A DNA stretch of 64,000 nt from Streptomyces zhaozhouensis (GTDB lineage: Bacteria > Actinomycetota > Actinomycetes > Streptomycetales > Streptomycetaceae). The DNA lies in the NCBI RefSeq assembly GCF_900230195.1, contig NZ_OCNE01000007.1, positions 1 to 64,000 of the forward strand. The letters run 5' to 3'. Numbering within the stretch: the first letter of the stretch is position 1; each line of letters begins with the position of its first letter. Made by a program: the position numbers and the translations under genes. The notes beneath the pieces are model-generated. The model was given only the letters and a program-made list of their open reading frames with translations, was not told the DNA's origin and searched no databases. Below, one piece after another: positions 9,191 to 17,547 of the stretch.

Positions 9191-9943
9191 GTGTTCACCG
9201 AGGCGCGACGGACGGGACTGCGGGACGCGCTGGTGGCCGCGGCGGAGGGGGACCCGCGTGTCACCGCCGCCGCGCTCGTCGGTTCCGCCGCCGTCGGCCG
9301 GGAGGACCGCTGGTCGGACATCGACCTGGCGCTGGCCGTCGCTCCCGACGCGGACTTTGGGCGGGTGGTCGCCGACTGGACCGCGCGGATGGCGGCCCAC
9401 GACGTGGTCGACCGGCTGGACCTCCCCCTCGGCGCCACGCTCTTCCGCGTCTTCCTGCTCCGCGACACCCTTCAGGTGGACCTCTCCTTCTGGCCGGCCG
9501 CCGAGTTCGGGGCCACGGGGCCGAAGTGGCGGCTGCTCTTCGGCGCCGCCAACGAGGAGCTGCCGCACGTCCGCCCGCCCCGGGCACGCGACCTCGTCGG
9601 CCGGGCCTGGCTCCACGCGCTGCATGTCAGGTCGAGCCTCGCGCGCGGGCGCGGCTGGCAGGCCGAGCACATGCTGAGCGGGATGCGGGAACAGGTGCTC
9701 GCCCTGGCCTGCCTGCGCCACGGCCTGCCGGCCGTCCAGGGCCGGGGCGTGGACGACCTGCCCGGGGAGGTCACCGGACCGTTCGCCGAGACGCTGGCCC
9801 GCTCCGTCGCCCCCGACGAGGTGGGCCGCGCGTTCGCGGTGACCACGCGGGCGCTGCTGGCCGAGGTGGCGCTGGTGGACGCCGCGCTCGCCGCGCGCCT
9901 GGACGAGACGCTGCGCCGGCTGGGCGGGCTCGCCCCCGGCTGA
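9191..9943 (+). CDS. Nucleotidyltransferase-domain protein
   Basis: The protein has 250 residues from the GTG start, which is preceded by TAGTGT 7 bases upstream with no ribosome binding site, suggesting a leaderless message. Residues 31-45 contain GSAAVGREDRWSDID, the GS...SDxD signature of the polymerase-beta nucleotidyltransferase fold; the two Asp residues bind metal. The rest is helical and resembles aminoglycoside-adenylyltransferase-like or regulatory nucleotidyltransferases of actinomycetes. The substrate is unknown, and an antibiotic-modifying role is possible but unsupported. An earlier GTG-less extension to 9041 is open but has poor start context. Confidence 0.75.
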   Translation: MFTEARRTGLRDALVAAAEGDPRVTAAALVGSAAVGREDRWSDIDLALAVAPDADFGRVVADWTARMAAHDVVDRLDLPLGATLFRVFLLRDTLQVDLSFWPAAEFGATGPKWRLLFGAANEELPHVRPPRARDLVGRAWLHALHVRSSLARGRGWQAEHMLSGMREQVLALACLRHGLPAVQGRGVDDLPGEVTGPFAETLARSVAPDEVGRAFAVTTRALLAEVALVDAALAARLDETLRRLGGLAPG

Positions 9944-10057
9944 GGCGCCCCGGCCGTCGCGCGGCCCGGCGGCCCGGCGGCCCGGCGGCGCGACCGGTCG
10001 ACGGCGCCCGCGCCGCGCTTCGTTGCGCTGGGCGTTCGCGCGGTGACACTGGGTCGC

Positions 10058-12322
10058 ATGGTGTCACGGGAGAGCGAGCCGCCGGACGACCCGACCGCCG
10101 GCGGGATGCCCAGCCCCTCGGCCGGGCTGCCGCCCCTCGACGAGCGACAGGTCGAGGTGCTGCGCCGGGTGGGCCGGGAGTGGGGCGAGGCGGCCGGCGA
10201 CCCGGCCGCGTGGCGCCGCGCGCTGCCCGTGGAGCCGAACCTCGGCGGCTTCCCCGCCCCGGCCGAGATCCGGCCCGCCGCGTTCGGCCGGCACGTCCGC
10301 GTCTCCCCCCTGGGCGACGCGCCCGACCTCCCCCGGCCGGACGCCATCGAGTGGGAGGGGAGCGAGGGCGCCGGGGGCGGGCGCCGCGCCCGCCTCGCCC
10401 ACCTGCTGCGCCGCGCCGTGCTGGGGATGCCGCTGCGCAGCAGCGCCATCGCCAGGGAACGGCTGCCCAAGCGCGTCGCGCTGCCGGTGCTCTCCGCCGA
10501 CGCGCTCTCCGCCGTCGCCTACGGACCCGAGGCGCTGCTCGCGGTCCTCGTCCTCGCCGGGACCGCCGGCCTCGTCTACGCGACGCCGCTCGCGGCCCTC
10601 ATCGTCGTGCTGATGGTCTTCGTCGCGCTCTCCTACCGGCAGACCATCCGCGCCTACCCGCACGGCGGCGGCTCCTACCTCGTCGCCAGCGCCAATCTCG
10701 GCCGCACGCCGGGACTGCTGGCCGCCGCCGGGCTGATGACGGACTACGTCCTCACCGTCTCCGTCTCCGTCGCGGCCGGGGTCGCCGCGATCGGGCCGGT
10801 CCTCCCGGTGGCGGAGCGTTCGCCCGTGTGGCTCGGCGCCGCCGTGATCCTCGTGCTGCTCGCCGGCAACCTCAGGGGCGTGCGCCAGGCGGGCCGGCTC
10901 TTCGCCGTGCCCACCTACGCCTTCGTGCTCGCCGTGCTGCTGCTGGTGGGCGCCGGGCTCTACCAGGCCGCCGGGAACGGCTTCACCCCCGAGCCGGCCG
11001 CGCCCCCGCACGCCACCGAGGCCGTCACCCTCTACCTGGTGATGCGCGCCTTCGCCTCCGGCTCCACGGCGATGACCGGCATCGAGGCGATCTCCAACGC
11101 GGTGCCGATCTTCCAGCCGACGGAGTGGCGCAACGCCCGCACCACGCTGACCTGCATGATCCTGATGCTGATCACCCTGTTCACCGGCATCATGACGCTG
11201 GTCCACCTCACCGGCGTGACCCCGAACCACCACGAGACGCTGCTCTCCCAGCTCGCCCACCACGTCTTCGGCTCGGGGCCCTGGTACGTCTTCGTGCAAC
11301 TGGCGACCGCCGCCGTCCTGTTGCTGGCGGCGAACACGGCGTACAACGACTTCCCCCGGGTGCTGTTCCTGCTGGCCCGCGACTGGTACGCGCCCCGGTC
11401 CTTCCTGCGCCTCGGCGACCGGCTCGCCTTCAGCCACGGGATCATCCTGCTCACCGCGGCGGCGCTGCTGCTCTTCGTCGCGTTCGGGGGCCGGACCTCC
11501 GCCCTCATCCCGCTGTACGCCGTCGGTGTCTTCCTCGCCTTCACCCTGTCCCAGGCCGGGATGGTGGTGCACTGGCACCGCACGCGCGACCGCCACCGGC
11601 GGCGCAGCCTGCTGCTGAACGCGGCCGGCTGCGCGCTGGCCGGCGTCGTCTTCGTGGCCGCCGTGGTCACCAAGTTCGCGGCCGGCGCCTGGGTGGCGAT
11701 CCTCGCCATCGGGGGCTTCCTGCTGCTGACCACCCGCATCCGGCGCCACTACGACCGCGTCGGCGAGGCGCTGCGGCTCCACCCGGGCGCCCTCGAACTC
11801 CCCGCCACCGCCTGCTCGGTGCCCGCGGCCTCCGGCCCGGCCCCCGAGGCGGAGGGCGGGGGCCGGCAGGAGGACGACCGGGGGGACACCGACGAGTCGG
11901 AACGGGAGGAGGCGCCCGAGCAGATCCACCATCTGTCCATCGTGCCCGTCGCCGTCCTCGACCTGGCGGGAATGCGCGCCCTGGCCTACGCCGCCGCCCT
12001 GCGCCAGCCGGTCCTCGCCCTGCACGTCAGCCCCAGCGACGAGGAGGCGGACCGCTTCCGCGACAACTGGCACCAGTGGGGCGACCATCTGCCCCTGGAG
12101 GTCGTCGTCACCCCGTACCGCGCGATCATCGCGCCGATGATCCACTACATCGAGGCACTCCACCGCCAGCGCCCCGACCTGACGATGACGGTGATCCTCC
12201 CCGAGATCGTCCCCCGGCGCCGCCGCCACCGGCTCCTGCACAGCCGCGTCGCCGGCCGGCTGCGCCGCTCCCTGCGCGCCCTCCCGAAGGTCGTCGTCAC
12301 GACGGTCCCCTTCCACGTCTGA
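10058..12322 (+). CDS. APC-superfamily transporter, KimA-like (probable potassium or amino-acid uptake)
   Basis: The protein has 754 residues from ATG 10058; a GTG at 10043 is an alternative. A hydrophilic N-terminal segment of about 110 residues precedes a core of about 12 membrane helices (residues about 135-570) carrying LPVLSADALSAVAYGPEALL and HGGGSYLVA. These are typical of the YdaO/KimA branch of the APC superfamily. KimA of Bacillus imports K+ and is inhibited by c-di-AMP. A cytosolic C-terminal region of about 190 residues has a universal-stress-like stretch (ALHVSPSDEEADRFRDNW). No c-di-AMP riboswitch is recognisable upstream. The exact substrate is inferred from family only. Confidence 0.75.
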   Translation: MVSRESEPPDDPTAGGMPSPSAGLPPLDERQVEVLRRVGREWGEAAGDPAAWRRALPVEPNLGGFPAPAEIRPAAFGRHVRVSPLGDAPDLPRPDAIEWEGSEGAGGGRRARLAHLLRRAVLGMPLRSSAIARERLPKRVALPVLSADALSAVAYGPEALLAVLVLAGTAGLVYATPLAALIVVLMVFVALSYRQTIRAYPHGGGSYLVASANLGRTPGLLAAAGLMTDYVLTVSVSVAAGVAAIGPVLPVAERSPVWLGAAVILVLLAGNLRGVRQAGRLFAVPTYAFVLAVLLLVGAGLYQAAGNGFTPEPAAPPHATEAVTLYLVMRAFASGSTAMTGIEAISNAVPIFQPTEWRNARTTLTCMILMLITLFTGIMTLVHLTGVTPNHHETLLSQLAHHVFGSGPWYVFVQLATAAVLLLAANTAYNDFPRVLFLLARDWYAPRSFLRLGDRLAFSHGIILLTAAALLLFVAFGGRTSALIPLYAVGVFLAFTLSQAGMVVHWHRTRDRHRRRSLLLNAAGCALAGVVFVAAVVTKFAAGAWVAILAIGGFLLLTTRIRRHYDRVGEALRLHPGALELPATACSVPAASGPAPEAEGGGRQEDDRGDTDESEREEAPEQIHHLSIVPVAVLDLAGMRALAYAAALRQPVLALHVSPSDEEADRFRDNWHQWGDHLPLEVVVTPYRAIIAPMIHYIEALHRQRPDLTMTVILPEIVPRRRRHRLLHSRVAGRLRRSLRALPKVVVTTVPFHV

Positions 12323-12346
12323 GGCCCGGCGCCCCGCACCTCAGAC
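12317..12346 (+). terminator. Hairpin at the end of the transporter gene
   Basis: GTCTGAGG (12317-12324) pairs with CCTCAGAC (12339-12346) around a 14-base GC-rich loop. The left arm includes the stop codon of the transporter gene. No U-tract follows, as is usual in actinomycetes. Confidence 0.5.
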
Positions 12347-12570
12347 CGGTGTCGCCGCCGGTCCCGCACCCGGCGCGGAAGGAGACCGCCGTGAGCCTGG
12401 TACGCCCCACCGACCCCGACTTCCTCGTGAGCCGGCCTCGACCGGAACCCGGACGTCCGCACCGCCCTCGCCCGCGGTCTTCGTGCTGGCGACCGGCGGC
12501 ATCTCGACGGTCACGAAGCGATAGCCCGCCGGACGCCGCCCGCCGTCCCGGGGGAACCGCGGGACCCGCC

Positions 12571-12996
12571 CTACGGCTCGGACAGCCGCCGGTTCCACCA
12601 GCCGGCGCCCGGCTCCAGAGGGGCGCCCGGGTCGGGGAGGGTGCGGCGGGCGAACTCCTCGTCCACGCGGGCGAGCAGCGCCCGCACCTCGCGGCGCGGG
12701 CGGGGCGGCAGCGCCCGCAGCAGCGCCTCGACGGTGTCGCGGCCGTCGAGGGCGTCGTCGCAGGGGCAGTTCACCACGTGCGGGTAGAGCACCCGGCCGG
12801 GCGCCCGCAGCGGCCGGGCGAACCGGGCGAGGGAGTCCTGGAGGCAGCCGGGCCAGAACCGTTCGGCCTCCAGCCGGTGCACGGCGGCCCTGGTCGCGCC
12901 GCCGAGCCCGGGGAGTTCGCTGAAACGCCGGGGGGCGCCGCCCCGGGGCGTGCGCCGCTGTCGGGCGCGCGAGGCGCCGGGCGGCCTACGCGGCAT
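12571..12996 (-). CDS. Small hypothetical protein
   Basis: The protein has 141 residues and no recognised family. It has a basic N-terminus, an NCPCDDALDG segment and a helical C-terminal half ending in GWWNRRLSEP. Codon use fits a real gene, and GAGGGCG lies immediately before the ATG. The 248 bases between its stop and the transporter gene hold only the hairpin and a weak short frame. It is divergent from the MFS gene across a 7-bp inverted repeat. Function is unknown. Confidence 0.5.
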   Translation of the reverse strand: MPRRPPGASRARQRRTPRGGAPRRFSELPGLGGATRAAVHRLEAERFWPGCLQDSLARFARPLRAPGRVLYPHVVNCPCDDALDGRDTVEALLRALPPRPRREVRALLARVDEEFARRTLPDPGAPLEPGAGWWNRRLSEP

Positions 12997-13046
12997 CGCC
13001 CTCGAAGATCGCGGTCATGGGCCCCATGATGCGGCGGAACGGCTGG

Positions 13047-13065
13047 TCATACAAGCTGTGTATGA
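13047..13065. promoter_or_regulatory. Perfect inverted repeat, probable GntR-type operator
   Basis: TCATACA (13047-13053), a 5-base spacer AGCTG, then TGTATGA (13059-13065) form a perfect dyad in the 265-base divergent region between the hypothetical gene and the MFS gene. The shape resembles operators of GntR-family repressors, but no GntR gene lies in the window. Confidence 0.45.
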
Positions 13066-13261
13066 TGCCGCTTCGGGCGCGCGACGCCCACCCTCTCGAC
13101 CACCGATCGAACCACTCTCTGCTTGACGCAGGGCTGGCGCGACCGTAAGGCGGCCGGATACTCCCCTCCGTGAGTTCCGGTATCTACCGCAGTCCAGCGC
13201 ACGTGGACAGCTCTCGGCGCGCCCGCGGCGGCGCGCCACCAAGCGGCGGAAAGGCGAGGCC

Positions 13262-14548
13262 GTGGCGTCCACGGTCACCCCGCGTCCGGCCCGGCGGCCG
13301 GAAGCACGTCGGCCCGGTTACGGGCAACTGCTCCGCACCCCCGGAGCCTGGACGTTCCTCCTCCCCGGCTTCGCGGCCCGGCAGCCGTTCGGGATGCTCA
13401 CCCTCTCCCTGGTGCTGCTCGTCCAGCACACCACCGGCTCCTACGGCGCCGCCGGCGCGGTGGCGGCCGTCACCGGGACGTCGATGGCGCTGGCCGCGCC
13501 GCTGGCCGGCCGGTTGACGGACCGGTACGGGCAACGCGCCGTGCTGGTGCCCTCCGTGCTCGCGCACGCCGCGGCGGCGGCGCTGCTGCTGGTGCTCGCC
13601 CTCTCGCACGCGCCGCTGTGGGCGCTGTTCGCGGTGGCCGTGCCGACCGGCGCCACCGTCCCGCAGATCGGGCCGATGGTGCGCGCCCGCTGGAGCGTCG
13701 CCCTGCGGGACTCGCCGCTGGCCTCCACCGCGGCCGCGTTCGAGTCCGTGACCGACGAGTTCACCTTCGTCATCGGCCCGCTGCTGGCCACCGCCCTGTG
13801 CACCGCCGTGACACCGGCCGCCGGGCTGGTGGCCGAGGCGACGCTGACCCTGGTCGGCGGGTTGCTGTTCGCCGCCAGCAGGCGCACCCAGCCGCCGGTG
13901 GACCGGGCGGCCGGGAGCCGCGGGAGGCGGGCGTCCGCGCTGCGCGTCCCCGGCGTGCGGGTGCTGGTCGTCGCCTTTCTGGGCGTCGGGTGCGTCTTCG
14001 GCGGGATGCAGGTGTCGCTGGCGGCGTTCACCGAGGCGATCGACCGGCCGGGACTCAACGGCGTCCTCTACGGGATCTTCGCCGCCGGCAACATGCTCTC
14101 CGGCCTGGCCTGCGGCGCGATCGCCTGGCGCGTCGCCCCGCGGCACCGCCTGCTGACCGGCTACGCGGCGCTCGCCCTGGCGGCCTCCGCGCTGTGGGCG
14201 GCGGACTCGGTGCTCCTGCTCGCCGCGCTGGGCCTGGTGGTCGGGGTGTGCGTCGCGCCGGTGATCGTCACCGGCTTCACGCTGGTCGGCGACATGGTTC
14301 TCGGCGCCCGCACCGAGGCGTTCACCTGGCTGTCGGGCGCGGTCGCCCTCGGCCAGGCGGCGGCGGCCACCGTGGCGGGGCAGTTCGAGGACCGGCTGTG
14401 GGACGGCGCCGGGTTCCTGGTGCCGATGATCGGCGTGCTGCTGGCGTTGGTCACCCTGCTGGCCGCGCGCTCCCGGCTCCACCCGTCCCCGGACCTGTCC
14501 CCGCGCCCGTCCCCGGTCGGGACGGGGAGCGTGCGCCCCGTGGCGTGA
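13262..14548 (+). CDS. MFS transporter
   Basis: The protein has 428 residues and about 12 hydrophobic helices. GRLTDRYGQRAV, a motif A-like loop, lies after helix 2. The start is a GTG preceded by GGAAAGGCGAGG. The overall pattern fits small-molecule exporters of Streptomyces annotated simply as MFS transporters. Its last 98 bases overlap tail-to-tail with the HXXEE gene on the other strand. A perfect 7-bp dyad lies about 200 bases upstream and may control it. The substrate is unknown. Confidence 0.85.
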   Translation: MASTVTPRPARRPEARRPGYGQLLRTPGAWTFLLPGFAARQPFGMLTLSLVLLVQHTTGSYGAAGAVAAVTGTSMALAAPLAGRLTDRYGQRAVLVPSVLAHAAAAALLLVLALSHAPLWALFAVAVPTGATVPQIGPMVRARWSVALRDSPLASTAAAFESVTDEFTFVIGPLLATALCTAVTPAAGLVAEATLTLVGGLLFAASRRTQPPVDRAAGSRGRRASALRVPGVRVLVVAFLGVGCVFGGMQVSLAAFTEAIDRPGLNGVLYGIFAAGNMLSGLACGAIAWRVAPRHRLLTGYAALALAASALWAADSVLLLAALGLVVGVCVAPVIVTGFTLVGDMVLGARTEAFTWLSGAVALGQAAAATVAGQFEDRLWDGAGFLVPMIGVLLALVTLLAARSRLHPSPDLSPRPSPVGTGSVRPVA

Positions 14549-15116
14549 CCCGCACCCGCCGGGACCGGCGCGACCGGGCGAGCCGCCCGATCCCGAACGC
14601 CGCCGCGTGCACGCCCGCGATGGCCAGCGGAAACGCCAGGGCACCGGTCAGGGCCCCGCGCGCGTCGACCTCGCGGAGCACCCCGGCCCGGCGCGACGCG
14701 CGCCGGGCCCAGAGCGCGTACGGGGCGACGACCAGCGGGGCGGTGACCACGCCCGGCGTGTAGCGGCCCAGGGCGGCGCTCTGCGCGACGTGGGAGACCG
14801 CGTGCAGCCCGAAACCGGCGACCACGGTCTGGAAGAACGGCGAACGGCCCCCGGTCCTCGCCCCGTCGGCCGCCGCGCCGCCGACCACCAGGCCCATCAG
14901 GCCGATCGCGGTGGCCGCGTGCGCCGGCGTCACGCGCAGCGCGGACCACACCCGCTCGGGCACCTCGGGATGCCGCGCGCGCAGCCGCTCCACCTGGGCC
15001 GCCGCCCAGCCGGGCATCGTGGCCAGCTCTTCCAGATCGTGTACCGCGAACGCGGCCAACAGCCCCCAGGCGACCGCCGGTGAGATCTCCCCCGGCCGCC
15101 CACTCCGCTCCGTCAA
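14451..15116 (-). CDS. HXXEE-domain integral membrane protein
   Basis: The protein has 221 residues from a TTG start chosen because GGAGG lies 6 bases upstream. HDLEE is at residues 26-30 and is followed by RARHPEVPERVWSALRVTPA and four hydrophobic segments with a second His-rich turn (FGLHAVSHVAQSAALGRY). This is the HXXEE family, small membrane proteins of unknown activity whose His and Glu residues may bind metal. The C-terminal tail, rich in Gly, Pro and Ser, lies over the end of the convergent MFS gene and may be poorly conserved. Confidence 0.7.
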   Translation of the reverse strand: MTERSGRPGEISPAVAWGLLAAFAVHDLEELATMPGWAAAQVERLRARHPEVPERVWSALRVTPAHAATAIGLMGLVVGGAAADGARTGGRSPFFQTVVAGFGLHAVSHVAQSAALGRYTPGVVTAPLVVAPYALWARRASRRAGVLREVDARGALTGALAFPLAIAGVHAAAFGIGRLARSRRSRRVRVTPRGARSPSRPGTGAGTGPGTGGAGSARPAG

Positions 15117-15175
15117 CTCCCGCCTCCCGACGGCCCGCCGCGCGGCGGGCGGCGCCGGGCACCACCGTACGCCCG

Positions 15176-16003
15176 TCAGGGGCGGGTCTCGGGCACGCCC
15201 CGGTCCGGGACCGGGGCGATCAACGTGTCCACGTCCTGGGCGGCCAGCGCCTCGCGGGCGGTGGCCGGCAGCCCGGTGTCGGTGACGATGGCGTCGAAGT
15301 CCTCCAGGCCGGCCACCCGGTAGGAGCCGAAGGAGCCGTACTTGGCGCTGCCGCCGACCAGCACGGTGCGGGCGGCGACGGCCATCGCGGCACGTTTGAC
15401 CTCGACCTTGGCCGCGGAGGGCGTGGTGACGCCGTGCCGCAGATCCCAGGAACTGGTGGAGACGAAGGCGATGTCCAGGGCGAGTTGGCCGAGGGTGGCG
15501 GCGGCGAGCTGGCCCACGGCGGAGCGGTTGGCGGGCTCGACCCGGCCGCCGGTGTGGATGACCTCGACGCCGGGGACCGCCATCAGGGAGTTGGCCGAGG
15601 TGAAGTCGTTGGTCACCACGGTCATGCCGCGCCGCTTGGCGAGATGCGGGACGAGCGCCTGGCAGGTGGTGCCGGCGTCGAGGTAGACGGTGGTGTCGTC
15701 GTGCAGGAAGGACGCGGCCAACTCGGCGATGGCGAGCTTGGCGGGGGTGTCCATGGTGCTCTTGTCGACGAAGCTCGGCTCCTGGTGGAGCTGGCCCGCG
15801 ATCCGCACCCCGCCGGGGACGGACACCGCGCGTCCCTGGCGTTCCAGCGCGGCGATGTCCCGACGGACCGTCATGTGCGAGACGGCCAGCAGCTCCGTCA
15901 GCTGGTGCACGCTCAGCACGGCGTGCTGCCGCAGCAGGGTGATCAGCAACTCGCGGCGCTGGTCGGGGATCAGCGGGGTGTCGCGGCCCTCCTCGGGCGG
16001 CAT
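15176..16003 (-). CDS. DeoR-family transcriptional regulator
   Basis: The protein has 275 residues. The ATG is chosen over the GTG 15 bases upstream because GGAGG lies 4 bases before it. Residues about 10-65 form the DeoR winged helix (LLAVSHMTVRRDIAALERQG). The C-terminal sugar-phosphate sensor follows, with LDAGTTCQALVPHLA and TGGRVEPANRS. DeoR proteins of this kind repress sugar catabolic operons and release DNA on binding a phosphorylated intermediate. It is transcribed separately from the permease because a strong hairpin lies between them. The likely target is the divergent acid-sugar promoter at about 18.98-19.16 kb. Confidence 0.88.
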   Translation of the reverse strand: MPPEEGRDTPLIPDQRRELLITLLRQHAVLSVHQLTELLAVSHMTVRRDIAALERQGRAVSVPGGVRIAGQLHQEPSFVDKSTMDTPAKLAIAELAASFLHDDTTVYLDAGTTCQALVPHLAKRRGMTVVTNDFTSANSLMAVPGVEVIHTGGRVEPANRSAVGQLAAATLGQLALDIAFVSTSSWDLRHGVTTPSAAKVEVKRAAMAVAARTVLVGGSAKYGSFGSYRVAGLEDFDAIVTDTGLPATAREALAAQDVDTLIAPVPDRGVPETRP

Positions 16004-16049
16004 GGTGCCTCCAGTCACGAACGCCGGGCGGGGGGAAGTGCGACGCCGC

Positions 16050-16080
16050 GGTGTCCGCCGCCCCGGGGGCGGCGGACACC
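16050..16080 (-). terminator. Terminator after the GntP permease gene
   Basis: Bases 16050-16064 are the exact reverse complement of 16066-16080, with one unpaired base between the arms, so a few central pairs must open to form the loop. It follows the permease stop codon on the minus strand and separates the permease operon from the DeoR gene. Confidence 0.7.
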
Positions 16081-16088
16081 GGGCTTCG

Positions 16089-17459
16089 TCATATCAGGCC
16101 GAAACCGTACAGCAGGTAGACCATCGCGAATCCGGTGACCCCGGAGAGCGCGGAGGCCACTCCGACGGACCGGATGCCCTGGCCGACGGTCAGGTTGGAG
16201 AGCGTGACGGTGGTCCAGAAGCCCGACGAGTTGGCGTGCTTCATGATCTGCGCGCCGGTGCCGCACGCCAGGTAGACGGCGAGCATCGAGATGCCGAGCC
16301 CCTCGGCCAGCGGTTCCATGATGGCCGCCGCCGTCATGACGCCCAGGATGTTGGAGCCGGTGATCGTGCAGATCGCGGCGGCCACCAGGAAGGGCACCAG
16401 GATCGGGGAGAGGCCCCAGTCGCGGATCATGTCGGCGACGGACTCGGCCACCTCGGTGTCGCGGATGATCGCGGCCAGCGCGCCCCCGACGCCGGTGAGC
16501 GCCACGGGCAGGGCGGCCAGCCGCAGTCCGGCCTCGAAGAGGTCGTTGACGGTCTCCTTGTGCCGCCACTTCGCGCGGAAGAGGGGCAGCGCGGAGAGGC
16601 AGCCGAGGAAGAGGGCGATGGTCGGGTTGCCCAGGAAGGCGATGACGCCGCCGACGGCGTTGTCCAGCTCCCACAGGTCGATCGCGTAGGAGCTGGTGAC
16701 GATCAGGACGAGCGGCAGCAGGACGGGCAGCAGCGAGGGGAGCAGGGGCGGCAGCCCGTCGTCCTCGGTTCCGTCGCCGGTGCCGGCCCCGCCGCCGCCG
16801 GGGGAGCCCGGCTTGCCGAGGTGGGCGACCAGCTCGGGCAGCGGCTCCACATGGGTCTTGATGGTCAGCAGGTACAGCGTGGCGACGATGATGCCGGGCA
16901 GCGCGACGAGGGTGCCCCACAGCATCGCCTCGCCGAACTCGACGCCGAGCAGGCTGGTGGCCGCGAGCGGGCCGGGGCCGGGCGGCACCAGCGAGGTCAT
17001 CACGTAGGCGCCGATGTAGAGGATCGGTCCCAGCCGCATCATCGAGGTGCCGGTGCGGTGCGCCAGCGCGGAGACCACCGGGATCAGCATCACCACGGCG
17101 GTGTCGGCGATCAGCGGGATGCCCAGCACCACCGAGGCGATGGCCACCGCCCACGGCACACGCTTGCCGGGGAAGAGCCGCAGCGCGCTGAGGGTGATGC
17201 GTTCGGCCGCCCTGCTCAGCTCCAGCATCTTGCCGAGCACACAGCCGAAGATGATCAGGAGGCCCACTTTCGCGAGGGTGCTCCCGAACGCCTCGGTGAC
17301 CAGGTCGACGGTGCGCACCCCGCCGGTGCCGAGTGCCAGCCCGAGGACGACCACGATCATGAAGAGCGTGGCCACCGGATGGACCTTGTATCGGGCGATC
17401 AGCAGCACCAGCACCGCGATCGCCACCGCGAACGCGGTGAGTGTGTAGACGTCGGACAT
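16089..17459 (-). CDS. GntP-family permease (acid-sugar:H+ symporter)
   Basis: The protein has 456 residues, the normal GntP length, with about 12-14 hydrophobic segments. SAFITG-type landmarks of the family are replaced by equivalents such as GSNILGVMTAAAIMEPLA and SGFWTTVTLSN near the C-terminus. GntP transporters take up gluconate and other sugar acids. The ATG at 17459 has GAGAGG 6 bases upstream. It lies 88 bases after the SAF-domain oxidoreductase gene and is probably its operon partner. With the kinase and decarboxylase across the divergent promoter, the likely cargo is a four-carbon sugar acid such as threonate or erythronate. Confidence 0.88.
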   Translation of the reverse strand: MSDVYTLTAFAVAIAVLVLLIARYKVHPVATLFMIVVVLGLALGTGGVRTVDLVTEAFGSTLAKVGLLIIFGCVLGKMLELSRAAERITLSALRLFPGKRVPWAVAIASVVLGIPLIADTAVVMLIPVVSALAHRTGTSMMRLGPILYIGAYVMTSLVPPGPGPLAATSLLGVEFGEAMLWGTLVALPGIIVATLYLLTIKTHVEPLPELVAHLGKPGSPGGGGAGTGDGTEDDGLPPLLPSLLPVLLPLVLIVTSSYAIDLWELDNAVGGVIAFLGNPTIALFLGCLSALPLFRAKWRHKETVNDLFEAGLRLAALPVALTGVGGALAAIIRDTEVAESVADMIRDWGLSPILVPFLVAAAICTITGSNILGVMTAAAIMEPLAEGLGISMLAVYLACGTGAQIMKHANSSGFWTTVTLSNLTVGQGIRSVGVASALSGVTGFAMVYLLYGFGLI

Positions 17460-17547
17460 GGCGAACCTCTCGGCGGCCGGGACCACGGGGTGCGGACCGG
17501 GGGACGGGGTGGGGGCGAACGGGGGACGGGGGTGGCGCGCCGGTGGG

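Noticed and set aside
9944..10057. Possible c-di-AMP (ydaO) riboswitch before the KimA-like gene
   Set aside because: The gap is only about 110 bases of simple GC-rich repeats, too short and without the conserved blocks of that riboswitch.
12380..12560. Short frame after a GGAGA site between the transporter and the hypothetical gene
   Set aside because: A GTG near 12391 opens a frame, but after about 15 codons it becomes Arg/Pro-rich and runs into the next gene. It may be a decayed gene, but I cannot name a family.
9526..13029. Open frame of 1167 codons across the transporter gene
   Set aside because: It runs over two gene ends and an intergenic region with no motifs. The transporter frame has clear membrane helices.
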